64,000 nt of DNA from Pseudonocardiaceae bacterium YIM PH 21723 (GCA_003600225.1 QZFT01000041.1:1-64000), one strand, 5' to 3'. Shown: positions 35,278 to 44,710, counted from the stretch's first letter. Numbers and translations are program-made. Notes: generated from the letters alone by a model not told the origin.

Positions 35278-36402
35278 GTGTTCACCGCTGACATCGAGCC
35301 ACTGCTGCGTGGCCACCTGGACATCGAGCGCACCGAACGAGGCCTGCTCCCCCTGCGACTGCCCCAGTGGACCCGGGCTCAGTATGCGGACCAGCGCATC
35401 GAATTCGTGATGACGCAGCCCGCCGGCATCCGGCTGGTCTTCCGCACGGCGGCCACCGCGATCGAACTGGAGACGCTGCCGACCAAGGGCGCCTATCGCG
35501 GCGTGCCGCAGCAGCCGGACCGGCTGTATGACCTGGTCATCGACGGCGAGGTCGTCGACCAGGGCACGGTGCCCGGCGGCAACCTCCGGCTGGCGGACAT
35601 GACCCTGGAGAACCTGGAGCTCATCCCCGGCGAGCCCGGCGTGCTGCGGTTCGACGGGTTGTCCGCCGTGGACAAGACGGTCGAGATCTGGCTGCCGTTC
35701 GCCGAGACCACCGAGCTGGTCGCGCTGCGCACCGACGCCCCGGTGCGTCCGGTGGCGGACACCGGCCGCACGGTGTGGCTGCATCACGGCAGTTCGATCA
35801 GCCACGGCAGCAACGCCGAGCGCCCGACGGGTATCTGGCCGGTGGTCGCCGCCCGGAAGGCAGGCGTCGAGCTGGTCAACCTGGGCTTCGGCGGCAGCGC
35901 GTTGCTGGACCCGTTCGTCGCGCGGTCCATCCGGGACGCCAAGGCCGATGTGATCAGCTTGAAGCTGGGCATCAACCTGACCAACGGGGACCTGATGCGG
36001 CTGCGCGCGTTCGGCCCGGCGGTGCACGGGTTCCTGGACACCATCCGCGAGGGCCACCCGGACACCCCGCTGCTGGTGATCTCGCCGATCCACTGCCCGA
36101 TCCAGGAGGACACCCCCGGCCCGGTGCTGCCGGACTTCTCCACCGGCGCGCTGCGGTTCAAGGCCGGTGGCGACCCCGGTGAGGTGCCGGCCGGGAAGCT
36201 GACCCTGTCGGTGATCCGCCGGGAACTGGAGGCCATCGTGGCCGCCCGGACCGACGAGAACCTGCACTACCTGGACGGCCGTTCCCTGTACGGACCCGAG
36301 GACTTCGCCGAGCACCCGCTGCCGGACGACCTGCACCCGGGCCCGGAGACCCACGTGTCCATGGGCGAGCGGTTCGCCGCTCTCCCGTTGCTCCGAAGTT
36401 GA
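35278..36402 (+). CDS. SGNH/GDSL-family hydrolase
   Basis: 374 residues. An N-terminal beta-rich domain (about 1-165) comes before the SGNH hydrolase domain. Blocks are visible: HHGSSISHG with the nucleophile Ser, GFGGSALLDP with the block II Gly, LGINLTNG with block III Asn, and PDDLHPGPE with catalytic Asp and His. Likely activity is on esters or lipids, without a signal peptide, so probably cytoplasmic. I take GTG 35278; a GTG at 35248 is possible. The stop codon lies inside the palindrome at 36393. It is divergent from the TetR operon and shares the paired operator. Confidence 0.85.
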   Translation: MFTADIEPLLRGHLDIERTERGLLPLRLPQWTRAQYADQRIEFVMTQPAGIRLVFRTAATAIELETLPTKGAYRGVPQQPDRLYDLVIDGEVVDQGTVPGGNLRLADMTLENLELIPGEPGVLRFDGLSAVDKTVEIWLPFAETTELVALRTDAPVRPVADTGRTVWLHHGSSISHGSNAERPTGIWPVVAARKAGVELVNLGFGGSALLDPFVARSIRDAKADVISLKLGINLTNGDLMRLRAFGPAVHGFLDTIREGHPDTPLLVISPIHCPIQEDTPGPVLPDFSTGALRFKAGGDPGEVPAGKLTLSVIRRELEAIVAARTDENLHYLDGRSLYGPEDFAEHPLPDDLHPGPETHVSMGERFAALPLLRS

Positions 36403-36447
36403 CGATGTTCGCGGCGAGGAACGAGCCCCGAACATCGTCAACTTCGG
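36393..36447. repeat. CCGAAGTTG(G/A)CGATGTTCG palindrome, copy 2
   Basis: 19-bp perfect inverted repeat, arms 36393-36411 and 36429-36447, loop 17 bases. It differs from copies 1 and 3 by a compensated G-to-A change on both arms (TTGACGATG with CATCGTCAA), so the stem stays perfect. It contains the SGNH stop codon and separates two convergent genes. Confidence 0.85.
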
Positions 36448-36454
36448 GACGCGG

Positions 36455-37480
36455 TCACACGGGGTAGGTGCGGATCTCCGTCGCCTTCACCGTGGCCCAC
36501 AGTCGGGTACCCGGTGAGAGGGAGAGCTCCGCGACCGCGGCGGTGGTGATGTCGGCCTGCACATCCGGACTCCCGGTGAGCCGGACACGGACGGTGCCGG
36601 TGTGCGGCTCGATCTCGGACACCGTCACCGGCCAGCAGTTACGCGGACTGCCCTCCGGGCGAGCCGGGTAGAGGCCGACGGCCGACGGCGGGAAGGCCAC
36701 CAGGACCTCGCCCTCCTCGCCCGAGGTCACCGTCAGCGAGCCGGATTCCAGCGTGACCACACCCGCGGCGAGGCTGCCCCGGTACAGGTTGAGCCCGACG
36801 AGCGTGGCCACGTACGGCGTCCGGGGATGGGTGGCGACCTCGGCGGGAGTTCCCCGTTGCACCACCACCCCGCCCTCCAGGACCACCATCTCGTCGGCGA
36901 GCACCATGGCATCGAGGGGATCGTGGGTGACCAGCAGCGTGGCCCCGGTGTAGTCGGCCAGCCAGCCCCGCAGTTCGGCCCGGACATGGGCGCGGGCGGC
37001 GACGTCCAGCGCGGCCAGGGGCTCGTCCAGCAGCAGCACATCGGGCTCGGTGACCAGCGCGCGGGCCAGCGCCACCCGCTGGGCCTGGCCGCCGGACAAC
37101 TGCCGGGGACGGCGGTCCGCGTAGTCGGCCAGGCCGACCCGGTCCAGCCAGTGCAGGGCCTTGTCCCGGACGTCCGATGCCCGGCGGGCGCGCAGGCCGA
37201 AGGCGACGTTCTCCAGCACGGTGAGGTGGTCGAACAGCAGGTAGTCCTGGAACACCAGGCCGACGCGGCGATCGCGGGCGGACAGCCGGTCCACCGGGCG
37301 GCCGGCGATGGTGATGTGCCCGCCGGACAGCGGATGCAGGCCGGCGACCGTGCGCAGCGCGGTGGACTTGCCCGCGCCGTTGGGGCCGAGGATCGCGCAG
37401 GTCCGTCCACTGTCGACGGTCAGCGGCAGGGACAGCCGGAAATCCCCCTGCACGGCGACGAGGTTCGCGTCGAGGGTCAC
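36455..37480 (-). CDS. modC: Molybdate ABC transporter ATP-binding protein
   Basis: 341 residues. The ATPase domain includes Walker A LGPNGAGKST, Q-loop VFQDYLLFDHLTV, signature LSGGQAQR and Walker B VLLLDEPLAALD. After about residue 225 it carries a C-terminal TOBE-like domain (PVTVSEIEPHTGTVRVRLTG) typical of ModC and other metal or anion importers. The start GTG 37480 overlaps the modB stop by 4 bp (GTGA). It works with ModB and ModA to import molybdate; relatives can import tungstate. No molybdenum-cofactor gene is in the window. Confidence 0.93.
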   Translation of the reverse strand: MTLDANLVAVQGDFRLSLPLTVDSGRTCAILGPNGAGKSTALRTVAGLHPLSGGHITIAGRPVDRLSARDRRVGLVFQDYLLFDHLTVLENVAFGLRARRASDVRDKALHWLDRVGLADYADRRPRQLSGGQAQRVALARALVTEPDVLLLDEPLAALDVAARAHVRAELRGWLADYTGATLLVTHDPLDAMVLADEMVVLEGGVVVQRGTPAEVATHPRTPYVATLVGLNLYRGSLAAGVVTLESGSLTVTSGEEGEVLVAFPPSAVGLYPARPEGSPRNCWPVTVSEIEPHTGTVRVRLTGSPDVQADITTAAVAELSLSPGTRLWATVKATEIRTYPV

Positions 37481-38265
37481 TGCACACCGACCCAGCGGTG
37501 CCGCAGCCCGGCGAGCACGAGCACCGAGACGACCAGCATCAGCAGGCTGAGCACGGTGGCCGCCTGCGGATCGGTCTCCAGGGCCAGGTACACGGTCAGC
37601 GGCATGGTGCGGGTGGTGCCCGGGAAGTTGCCGGCGAAGGTGATCGTGGCGCCGAACTCGCCGAGTGCTCGCGCCCAGCACAGCACGGCCCCGGCCAGCA
37701 CGCCGGGCGCGATCATCGGCAGGGTGACCCGGCGGAACACCGTCCACCGGCCCGCCCCCAGGGTCGCGGCCGCCTCCTCGTAGCGGCGGTCGATGCCACG
37801 CAACGCGCCCTCGACCGCGATCACCAGGAACGGCATCGCCACGAACGTCTCGGCCAGCACCACACCGGCACTGGTGAACGGCAGCGTGATGCCGAACCAG
37901 GCATCCAGGTAGCGGCCGAGGACCCCGTTGCGGCCGAAGGCCAGCAGCAGGGCCACGCCGCCGACCACCGGGGGCAGCACCAGCGGCACGGTGATCACCG
38001 CGCGGATCAGCCGGATCCCCGGCAGCCGCGTGCGGGACAGCAGCAGGGCCAGGGGCACGCCGAGCAGCAGGCACAACACGGTGGCCACCGTCGCGGTGAT
38101 CAGCGACAGCCACAGCGCCTCGCGGACCGCGGGCGCGGCCAGCTGTTCACCGAGCCGGTCCCACGGGGTACGCAGCAGCAGTCCCACCAGCGGCAGGGCC
38201 AGGAAGGCCAGGCCGAGTAGCGCCGGGAGCAACAGCAGCGTGGGGACCCTGTTCTGCTCAGACAA
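37477..38265 (-). CDS. modB: Molybdate ABC transporter permease
   Basis: 262 residues, TTG start at 38265 overlapping the modA stop by 8 bp. It has six predicted helices and the permease motif EEAAATLGAGRWTVFRRVTLP (EAA loop) that contacts ModC, followed by GEFGATITFAGNFPGTTRTMP, which is characteristic of the ModB/CysT group. Confidence 0.93.
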   Translation of the reverse strand: MSEQNRVPTLLLLPALLGLAFLALPLVGLLLRTPWDRLGEQLAAPAVREALWLSLITATVATVLCLLLGVPLALLLSRTRLPGIRLIRAVITVPLVLPPVVGGVALLLAFGRNGVLGRYLDAWFGITLPFTSAGVVLAETFVAMPFLVIAVEGALRGIDRRYEEAAATLGAGRWTVFRRVTLPMIAPGVLAGAVLCWARALGEFGATITFAGNFPGTTRTMPLTVYLALETDPQAATVLSLLMLVVSVLVLAGLRHRWVGVQ

Positions 38266-39004
38266 CCGTGAACCCGGCCTTGGCCAGGAGTTCCTTGCCG
38301 TGTTCGCCGCGCACGTAGTCGACCCAGGCCCTGGCCAGCTCGGCGTTCTTCGCACCGGACAGCACGGCGATCGGGTAGTCGTTGACCGCGCTCTGCATCT
38401 CCGGGAAGTCGATACCGTCGAGCTTGTCCGCGTCGGCCTGCACGTCGGTGCGGTAGATCAGCGCCGCGTCCACCTCACCGAGTTCCAGCTTGGTGCGAGT
38501 GGCGCTGACGTCCTGTTCCAGGGTGACCGGCTTCGGGGTCAGCTTGGCCGCGCCGAACACCGTCTTGGCGGCGGCGCCGCAGGGCACCTGCTCGGCGCAC
38601 AGCGCGAGCTTGACGTCCGGTTTGACCACGTCGGCCAGGGTGTGGATGTTCTTCGGGTTGCCCTTGGGCACGGCGATGCGCAGCGTGTTGGTGACGAAGT
38701 TGACCGCCTTGCCGCTGACGTGGCCCTTGTCCTCGACCTGCTTCATGTTGGCGGGAGCCGCGGAGGCGAACACGTCGGCGGGCGCGCCGTTGTTGATCTG
38801 CTGGGCGAGCGCGGAGCTGCCGGCGAAGTTGAACTTGACGCTGGTGCCGCCGTGCGCCGCTTCGAAGTCCTTGCCCAGCTGGGTGAAGGTCTTGTTCAGC
38901 GAGGCCGCGGCGAAGACGTTGATCTCACCTTTGGCGGTGCCGGGGGCCGGGCTGGAACAGGCGGACACCAGGAGGACCGCTGCGGCGATGGCGATTTTTC
39001 GCAA
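38258..39004 (-). CDS. modA: Molybdate-binding lipoprotein
   Basis: 248 residues from TTG 39004, which has AGGAAAGG about six bases upstream; an ATG at 39022 overlaps the start codon of bcp and is less likely. Signal peptide with lipobox LVSAC, then the ModA features VFAAASLNKTFTQL, FNFAGSSALAQQI, NNGAPADVFASA and VDAALIYRTDVQA. It binds molybdate outside the membrane for ModBC. Confidence 0.92.
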   Translation of the reverse strand: MRKIAIAAAVLLVSACSSPAPGTAKGEINVFAAASLNKTFTQLGKDFEAAHGGTSVKFNFAGSSALAQQINNGAPADVFASAAPANMKQVEDKGHVSGKAVNFVTNTLRIAVPKGNPKNIHTLADVVKPDVKLALCAEQVPCGAAAKTVFGAAKLTPKPVTLEQDVSATRTKLELGEVDAALIYRTDVQADADKLDGIDFPEMQSAVNDYPIAVLSGAKNAELARAWVDYVRGEHGKELLAKAGFTVV

Positions 39005-39020
39005 GAGATAGCCTTTCCTC

Positions 39021-39494
39021 ATGACCGAGACGAAGCGCCTCGCTCCGGGAGATCAAGCTCCGGACTTCACCCTTCCTGACGCCGACGGTAAGCCGATCTC
39101 GCTGGCGGACTACCGAGGTCAGAAGGTCATCATCTACTTCTACCCGGCGGCGTCCACACCCGGTTGCACCAAGCAGGCGTGTGACTTCCGCGACAGCCTC
39201 GCCGAGCTGAACGACGCCGGGCTGCAGGTGCTGGGCATCTCGCCGGACAAGCTACCCAAGCTGGTGAAGTTCCGCGACGCGGAGCAGCTGACCTTCCCGC
39301 TGCTGTCCGACGAGGACCGCGCGGTGATGACGAGCTACGGCGCGTTCGGCGAGAAGACCATGTACGGCAAGACGGTCACCGGGGTGATCCGCTCCACCTT
39401 CGTCGTCGACGAGGAGGGCAAGATCGAGGTCGCGCAGTACAACGTCCGCGCCACCGGTCACGTCGCCAAGCTCCGCAAGGACATCAAGGTCTGA
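39021..39494 (+). CDS. bcp: Thioredoxin-dependent peroxiredoxin (Bcp/PrxQ)
   Basis: 157 residues. It reduces hydroperoxides through a peroxidatic Cys in the motif TPGCTKQACDFRD, with a second Cys five residues on that can resolve the disulfide as in the PrxQ class. Start ATG 39021 lies only 16 bp from the divergent modA start at 39004, and no ribosome site fits on the plus strand, so the mRNA may be leaderless. The 3' side carries the AGTAAGGGGCACCC palindromes. Confidence 0.94.
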   Translation: MTETKRLAPGDQAPDFTLPDADGKPISLADYRGQKVIIYFYPAASTPGCTKQACDFRDSLAELNDAGLQVLGISPDKLPKLVKFRDAEQLTFPLLSDEDRAVMTSYGAFGEKTMYGKTVTGVIRSTFVVDEEGKIEVAQYNVRATGHVAKLRKDIKV

Positions 39495-39496
39495 TG

Positions 39497-39580
39497 GAGT
39501 AAGGGGCACCCACCCTGCATTGAACGCAGGATGGGTGCCCTTTACTGCGCTGAACGCAGGATGGGTGCCCCTTACTGCGT
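39497..39580. repeat. Stand-alone AGTAAGGGGCACCC palindrome block
   Basis: Arm AGTAAGGGGCACCC meets complementary GGGTGCCCTTTACT and again GGGTGCCCCTTACT; the right half (TGAACGCAGGATGGGTGCCC) is duplicated in tandem. The same module forms the second palindrome of composite copy D. It lies between the convergent bcp and rdgB genes and contains the rdgB stop codon (39572-39574), so it probably terminates both. Confidence 0.8.
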
Positions 39581-40174
39581 GAGCGCCTGGAGTGCGGGCA
39601 GCAGCAGCCGGAGGGCGCGGCCCCGGTGCGAGGCGGCGTCCTTCTCCGCCGGATCCAGCTCGGCGGAGGTGCGGGTCTCCCCCGCCGGCACGAAGATCGG
39701 GTCGTAGCCGAATCCGTTGGCCCCGCGGCGTTCCCTGACGAGCACGCCGGGCCATTCGCCGCGGACCACGGTCTCCTGCCCGGCCGGGGTGACCAGGGCG
39801 GCGGCGCAGACGAAGGCCGCACCGCGCCGGTCGTCCGGCACGTCCGTCAGCTGGCCGAGCACCAGCTCCAGGTTGGCCTGGTCATCGCCGTGCTTGCCGG
39901 ACCAGCGGGCGGACAGCACGCCGGGCATGCCGTTCAGCGCCTCCACGGTCAGCCCGGAGTCGTCCGCGATGGCGGGCAACCCGGTCGCCAGGGCCGCGTC
40001 CCGCGCCTTGTCCAGGGCGTTGCCCTCGAAGGTCGGCTCGGTCTCCGGGGCCTCCGGGAACGACGGCACCTCGTCCAGGCCGACGATCTCGATGCCGTCG
40101 ACCCCCTCGGCCGCCAGGATGCGCCGCAGCTCCCCCAGCTTCTTGGCGTTGCGGCTGGCCAGCAGGACCTTCAC
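39572..40174 (-). CDS. rdgB: dITP/XTP pyrophosphatase (nucleotide sanitation)
   Basis: 200 residues from GTG 40174. Motifs of the Ham1/RdgB family: [17 protein letters not shown] at the start, [24 protein letters not shown], and [10 protein letters not shown] near the end. The enzyme removes inosine and xanthosine triphosphates to keep them out of DNA. The start overlaps the rph stop by 4 bp (GTGA), so the pair is coupled, as in M. tuberculosis. Confidence 0.96.
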   Translation of the reverse strand: MKVLLASRNAKKLGELRRILAAEGVDGIEIVGLDEVPSFPEAPETEPTFEGNALDKARDAALATGLPAIADDSGLTVEALNGMPGVLSARWSGKHGDDQANLELVLGQLTDVPDDRRGAAFVCAAALVTPAGQETVVRGEWPGVLVRERRGANGFGYDPIFVPAGETRTSAELDPAEKDAASHRGRALRLLLPALQALTQ

Positions 40175-40929
40175 TTCTTCTTCGCCTCCGGAAGCGTGCC
40201 CGGGTACGGCTCGGCCAGCGCCGCGGCCTGCAACTTCGCCAGCTGGGCGCAGCCCTCGAGGGCGTAGTCGAGCATCTGGTCCAGGGTGCTGCGGGCGAAG
40301 GTGGCGCCCTCGCCGGTGCCCTGGATCTCGACCAGCGTGCCGGCGTCGGTGGCCACCACGTTCATGTCCACCTCGGCGCGGGAGTCCTCCTCGTACGGCA
40401 GGTCGAGACGCACCTTGCCGTCGATCACGCCGACGCTGACCGCGCTGATGGAACACGCGAGCGGCTTCGGGTCGGCCAGCTTGCCCGCCGCACCCAGCCA
40501 GGTGATGGCGTCGGCCAGCGCGACGTACGCGCCGGTGATCGCGGCGGTGCGGGTACCACCGTCGGCCTGCAGCACATCGCAGTCGATCATGATGGTGTTC
40601 TCGCCGAGGGCGTGCAGGTCGATGCAGGCGCGCAGCGAGCGGCCGATGAGCCGGCTGATCTCGTGGGTGCGGCCACCGACCCGCCCCTTCACCGATTCGC
40701 GGTCTCCGCGGGTGTGGGTGGCGCTGGGCAGCATCGCGTACTCGGCGGTCACCCAGCCCATGCCGGAGCCCTGCCGCCAGCGTGGCACGCTCTCCTGCAC
40801 GCTGGCCGCGCACAGCACGCGGGTGTTACCGAACTCGATCAATACGGATCCAGCGGGCCAATCCTGGTATCCGCGAGTAATTTTGATGTTCCGGAGTTCA
40901 TTGTCATTACGACCATCGGATCTAGGCAC
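40171..40929 (-). CDS. rph: Ribonuclease PH
   Basis: 252 residues. It trims tRNA 3' ends by phosphorolysis. Motifs: [15 protein letters not shown], the [18 protein letters not shown]-like phosphate-binding segment (here [18 protein letters not shown]), [18 protein letters not shown] and a C-terminal [14 protein letters not shown]. Start GTG 40929. It is divergent from the DUF2231 gene with 27 bp between the starts, so both promoters must overlap coding sequence. Confidence 0.96.
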   Translation of the reverse strand: MPRSDGRNDNELRNIKITRGYQDWPAGSVLIEFGNTRVLCAASVQESVPRWRQGSGMGWVTAEYAMLPSATHTRGDRESVKGRVGGRTHEISRLIGRSLRACIDLHALGENTIMIDCDVLQADGGTRTAAITGAYVALADAITWLGAAGKLADPKPLACSISAVSVGVIDGKVRLDLPYEEDSRAEVDMNVVATDAGTLVEIQGTGEGATFARSTLDQMLDYALEGCAQLAKLQAAALAEPYPGTLPEAKKK

Positions 40930-40956
40930 GACCCAGAGCCTAGTTGGAGGTCAGCC

Positions 40957-41412
40957 ATGCTCACCGTCGACGGCCTGCCGCTCCACCCACTGATCGTGCA
41001 CGCCGTGGTGGTGCTGCTGCCCCTGGCCGCGCTCGGCGGCCTGGCGATCTCGCTGCGGCGCTCCTGGCGCATCCGCTACGGCTGGCCGGTGCTCCTGGTC
41101 GCCGTCGTCGCGGTGGCCTGCGTGCCTGTCGCCCAGCGGTCCGGGCAGGAGCTCGCCGCCAAGCTGCCCGGCAGCCCGCGGGTGGAGGCGCACGCGGACC
41201 TGGGCGGCACGCTGCTCTGGTACGCGTTGCCGTTCCTGATCACGCTGCTCGTGCTGATCACCGCCGGGCGCATCGCGGACCACGATCACAGCACGCTGTG
41301 GAAGCGGATCGCCCTGCTCGCGGCCGCGCTCACCGTGTTCCTCGGCGCGGCCACGATCTTCCAGGTGATCCGGATCGGTCATTCCGGAGCCACCGCCGTC
41401 TGGGGCGGATAG
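40957..41412 (+). CDS. DUF2231 family membrane protein
   Basis: 151 residues with four predicted helices. It opens VDGLPLHPLIVHAVVVLLPLA, the DUF2231 mark, in which the His residues sit in the first helix as in b-type cytochrome-like proteins. GTLLWYALPFLITLLVL and further helices follow. Start ATG 40957 has TTGGAGG seven bases upstream. It is an insertion relative to the mycobacterial rph-Rv1339 order. The stop is followed by the palindrome at 41419. Confidence 0.85.
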   Translation: MLTVDGLPLHPLIVHAVVVLLPLAALGGLAISLRRSWRIRYGWPVLLVAVVAVACVPVAQRSGQELAAKLPGSPRVEAHADLGGTLLWYALPFLITLLVLITAGRIADHDHSTLWKRIALLAAALTVFLGAATIFQVIRIGHSGATAVWGG

Positions 41413-41418
41413 CCAGTA

Positions 41419-41469
41419 CCCGAAGTTGGCGATGTTCGCGGCAAAGCCCCGAACATCGCCAACTTCGGG
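41419..41469. repeat. CCGAAGTTGGCGATGTTCG palindrome, copy 3
   Basis: Perfect 20-bp inverted repeat (arms 41419-41438 and 41450-41469) with an 11-base loop, between the convergent DUF2231 gene and MBL-fold enzyme gene. Confidence 0.85.
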
Positions 41470-41508
41470 ACAGAGTGCGCGAGCCGGAGCGCTTTCTGCA
41501 GAAAGTGC

Positions 41509-42282
41509 TCAGATCTCGTAGGTCTTGCCCTGCTCCACCAGTTCGAGGGGACCGGTGAAGACGGACTCGGCCTCCCGGATGGCCTCGTCCGGGTCGTGCA
41601 ACGGCGCCAGGTGGGTCAGGAACAGCCGGCGGGCACCGGCGTCGGCGGCGACGGCTCCCGCCTGCAATGCGGACAGGTGGACGTCGCCGGGGCTCTCGTC
41701 GGAATGCGGCCAGGTCGCCTCCGACAGGAACACGTCCACGCCGTCGGCCAGTTCGAGCAGCTCCGGGCAGGGACCGGTGTCCCCGGTGTAGGCCAGCGTC
41801 CGGTCGCCGTCCGTCACCCGGAAGCCGTACGCCTCCAGGCCGAGGTGGTTCACCGGCACCGCGGTGATCTGGAACGGGCCCACGGTGAACGTGCCCTGAT
41901 CCAGGGGACGGAAGGCGAAGACGTCGGTCAGATCGGTGCGCAGCCGCTCGGACTCACTCGGCGCGTACATCGCGGCGAACCGGGCGGGTGCCTCGTGTGG
42001 GCCGTACACCGGCAACGGTTGCTCCGTCGGGTTGTACGGCGGATCGGACTGGTAGCGCCGCCACACGGCCAGCGCGCTGAAGTCGGAACAGTGGTCGGGA
42101 TGCAGGTGGGAGAACAGGAGCGCACCGATCTCGAAGGGATCGCAGTGCTGCTGCAGGGAGGCCAGGGTGCCGTTGCCCAGGTCCATGACCAGCAGGAAGT
42201 TCTCCGCCTCCAGGAGATAGCCCGAGGCAGCGGCGTTCGGACCGGGAACGGAGCCCGAACAGCCAAGAATGGTCAGGTGCAC
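41509..42282 (-). CDS. MBL-fold metallohydrolase (Rv1339-like, cAMP phosphodiesterase candidate)
   Basis: 257 residues from GTG 42282; GTG 42288 and TTG 42291 are alternatives. N-terminal LTILGCSGSVPGPNAAASGYLL, metal motif FSHLHPDHCSDF (HxHxDH), Asp in AYTGDTGP and late His in LTHLAP. The M. tuberculosis homologue Rv1339 is reported to hydrolyse cAMP; by position next to murI and rph this is its counterpart. The reaction here is inferred. Confidence 0.9.
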   Translation of the reverse strand: MHLTILGCSGSVPGPNAAASGYLLEAENFLLVMDLGNGTLASLQQHCDPFEIGALLFSHLHPDHCSDFSALAVWRRYQSDPPYNPTEQPLPVYGPHEAPARFAAMYAPSESERLRTDLTDVFAFRPLDQGTFTVGPFQITAVPVNHLGLEAYGFRVTDGDRTLAYTGDTGPCPELLELADGVDVFLSEATWPHSDESPGDVHLSALQAGAVAADAGARRLFLTHLAPLHDPDEAIREAESVFTGPLELVEQGKTYEI

Positions 42283-42355
42283 GATCACCAAGCCTGGCAG
42301 CTAACCCCGGGGTGATCCAGGTCTCCGGCATAGCGGACTTATCACAGCGGAAATT

Positions 42356-43162
42356 TCACAGGCTTGACGCCTGGTGCCGCAGCTCGAACTCTGCCGCCGG
42401 ATGGAGGAATCGCTTGGCCAGCCGGTGGAACGGCTCCTCCGGGCCGGTGGCGACCACCTCGTGCCGCACCGGGCCGTCCGGCTCACGCAGCAGGTCCCGC
42501 TCGGTGAGCACCCGCAGCACGTCCTTGGCGGTCTCCTCGGAACTGGACACCAGGGTCACGTGATCGCCGATGGCCAGCTGCACCACGCCGGACAGCAGCG
42601 GGTAGTGCGTGCAGCCCAGGATCAGCGTGTCCACGTCGGCCTGTTGCAGCGGCTCCAGGTACCCCTGGGCCAGCCCGAGCACCTGGCGGCCGGAGGTCAC
42701 CCCGCGCTCCACGAACTCGACGAACCGCGGGCACGGCACGCTGGTCACCTCGACCGGCGACAACGCGAACGCGTCGTCGTACGCCTTGGACCGGACGGTC
42801 GCCTCGGTGCCGATCACCCCGATCCGCCCGTTGCGGGTCGCGGCGATCGCCCGGCGGGCGGCGGGCAGCACGACCTCCACCACCGGCACGTCGTAGCGCT
42901 CCCGCGCGTCCCGCAGGCAGGCGGCGGACGCGGTGTTGCACGCGATCACCAGCATCTTGACCCCGCCGGCGACCAGTTCGTCGAACTGGGCCAGCGCGTG
43001 CCGGCGGATGTCGGACAGGGACAGCGGGCCGTACGGACCGTTGGCGGTGTCGCCGACGTAGCGCAGCCGTTCGTGCGGCAGCTGGTCCATGATCGCGCGG
43101 GCCACGGTCAGCCCGCCGACCCCGGAGTCGAAGACGCCGATGGGTGCGTCAGCGGTGCTCAT
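42356..43162 (-). CDS. murI: Glutamate racemase
   Basis: 268 residues. It makes D-glutamate for peptidoglycan. Active-site Cys residues are in [11 protein letters not shown] and [11 protein letters not shown]; the substrate Ser is in [16 protein letters not shown] 43162 overlaps the rhomboid stop by 4 bp (ATGA). Confidence 0.97.
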   Translation of the reverse strand: MSTADAPIGVFDSGVGGLTVARAIMDQLPHERLRYVGDTANGPYGPLSLSDIRRHALAQFDELVAGGVKMLVIACNTASAACLRDARERYDVPVVEVVLPAARRAIAATRNGRIGVIGTEATVRSKAYDDAFALSPVEVTSVPCPRFVEFVERGVTSGRQVLGLAQGYLEPLQQADVDTLILGCTHYPLLSGVVQLAIGDHVTLVSSSEETAKDVLRVLTERDLLREPDGPVRHEVVATGPEEPFHRLAKRFLHPAAEFELRHQASSL

Positions 43163-43791
43163 GCGGTCAGCCTCTTGGTCGGTGGCAGCGGCTTACGCAG
43201 CCGGCGTTCCCGGGCGAACCAGGCTGCCAGGATGCCGAAGAGGGCCCCGAAAAGGTGCCCCTGCCAGGAGATTTCCGGTCGGCCGGGTAACACGCCCCAC
43301 AACACGCCACCCCAGTAGAACAACAGGAAGAGTGACACGAAGATCTGCTTGTAACTGAGGTTGAAAATCCCCCGGGTAAGCAAGAACGTCAGCCATCCGA
43401 AGATGACACCCGATGCACCGATATGGTTACTGTGGGATGCGGCGAACAGCCACGTGGCAGCTCCCCCACCCAGCCAGATCAAGGCCGTCACCCAGAGCCA
43501 TTCCCGAACCCCGGCGGCCAGCGCGAGCCAGCCGAACAGCAGTAGCGGAAACGTATTGGTGATCAAGTGATCCCAGCCGGCGTGGAGCAAGGGCGCGAAC
43601 AACACGCCTTGGATCCCGTCGGCGGTCCGGGGCACAATGCCGTGGCCCGACAGCGAGTCGCCCGTGAGTTGATTGACGGCCTGTACGAGATACAGAACCA
43701 AGGCCAGACTGAGCATGATCGACGCGGCCCGCAGGGGTTCGCGTGGTATCACCCGGTGGACCGAATTCGGCTGCGCTGGCAAGTGCTGCAC
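43159..43791 (-). CDS. Rhomboid family intramembrane serine protease
   Basis: 210 residues from GTG 43791, six predicted helices. The catalytic Ser is in [13 protein letters not shown] (GxSG) and the His in [13 protein letters not shown]. Matches Rv1337, which precedes murI in mycobacteria. Substrate unknown. No ribosome site is seen before the GTG and the divergent SMP-30 gene starts 55 bp away, so a leaderless mRNA is possible. Confidence 0.92.
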   Translation of the reverse strand: MQHLPAQPNSVHRVIPREPLRAASIMLSLALVLYLVQAVNQLTGDSLSGHGIVPRTADGIQGVLFAPLLHAGWDHLITNTFPLLLFGWLALAAGVREWLWVTALIWLGGGAATWLFAASHSNHIGASGVIFGWLTFLLTRGIFNLSYKQIFVSLFLLFYWGGVLWGVLPGRPEISWQGHLFGALFGILAAWFARERRLRKPLPPTKRLTA

Positions 43792-43846
43792 GTGGTCGAG
43801 ATTAGCCGAGTTGGACGACGCCTGAGGACGTATGGAGGTATCCAGG

Positions 43847-44710
43847 GTGCACAAGGTGCTCGGAAGCGGTGCGCAGGTGCAGGTCGCGGCGCCCGCCACA
43901 GCAGCTTTGGGGGACGCTCCCACCTGGGACAACCTTGCCGACTCCATCCTCTGGGTGGACGTGCTGCGGAACACCGTCCACCGCTATGAGCCGTACTCCG
44001 GGGAGAACCACGCCTTCCAGCTGAACCGCGAGGTCGGCGCGGCCAAGCCGCGTGGCGTCGGCGGCCTGGTGATGAACCTGCGGGACGGTATCGCCCTGTT
44101 CGACCGGGACGGCGCCCGCCGCTGGCTGGTCTACTGGGAGCGCGAGGGCCTGCGGTGCGCCTCCTCCGCTGTCGACCGGTTCGGCAGGCTGTGGGCGGCC
44201 ACCACCCGGAGCCACCGCGGCGGACCGGACGGCTGGCTCGCCATGGTGTTACCGGACGGGTCCACCTCGACCCAGGTGGCCCAGGTGCCCGCGTTCGGCG
44301 GCGTGGACTGGAGCCCGGACGGCACGATGATGTACGTGTCCGACGAGATGAGTGGCCGGGTGGACCGGTTCACCGTCGACCCCGACACCGGCGTGGTCAC
44401 CGGTCGCAAGCCGCTGCTGCTGTGCACCGGCGCGCGTGGGCTGTGCGTGGACGCCGAAGGCTTCCTGTGGCTCGCCGTGGACGGCTCGGCGGCCATCCGC
44501 CGCTACTCGCACTTCGGCACCCTCGACCGGGAGATCACCCTCCCGGTGTCCAGGCCGACCGGCGTCTGCTTCGGCGGCGGCGGGTTCACCGACCTGTACG
44601 TCACCACGGCCGCGCAGGGTGTGAACCCGGCCGACGAGCCGATGGCCGGGTCCCTCCTGGTGCTGCCGGGCATCGGTAACGGCCTGCCCAGCACCGTCTT
44701 CAACGGCTGA
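43847..44710 (+). CDS. SMP-30/gluconolactonase-like beta-propeller protein
   Basis: 287 residues from GTG 43847 with GGAGG eight bases upstream. Beta-propeller features: DAPTWDNLADSILWVDVLRN with the early metal Glu position taken by Asp, SAVDRFGRLWAATT, GGVDWSPDGTMMYVSDEMSGRV and GLCVDAEGFLWLAVDG. Relatives hydrolyse sugar lactones or act as calcium-bound lactonases. It is an insertion between the rhomboid and the sigma-factor operon; its 3' end overlaps the convergent 44700 gene by 11 bp. Confidence 0.85.
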   Translation: MHKVLGSGAQVQVAAPATAALGDAPTWDNLADSILWVDVLRNTVHRYEPYSGENHAFQLNREVGAAKPRGVGGLVMNLRDGIALFDRDGARRWLVYWEREGLRCASSAVDRFGRLWAATTRSHRGGPDGWLAMVLPDGSTSTQVAQVPAFGGVDWSPDGTMMYVSDEMSGRVDRFTVDPDTGVVTGRKPLLLCTGARGLCVDAEGFLWLAVDGSAAIRRYSHFGTLDREITLPVSRPTGVCFGGGGFTDLYVTTAAQGVNPADEPMAGSLLVLPGIGNGLPSTVFNG

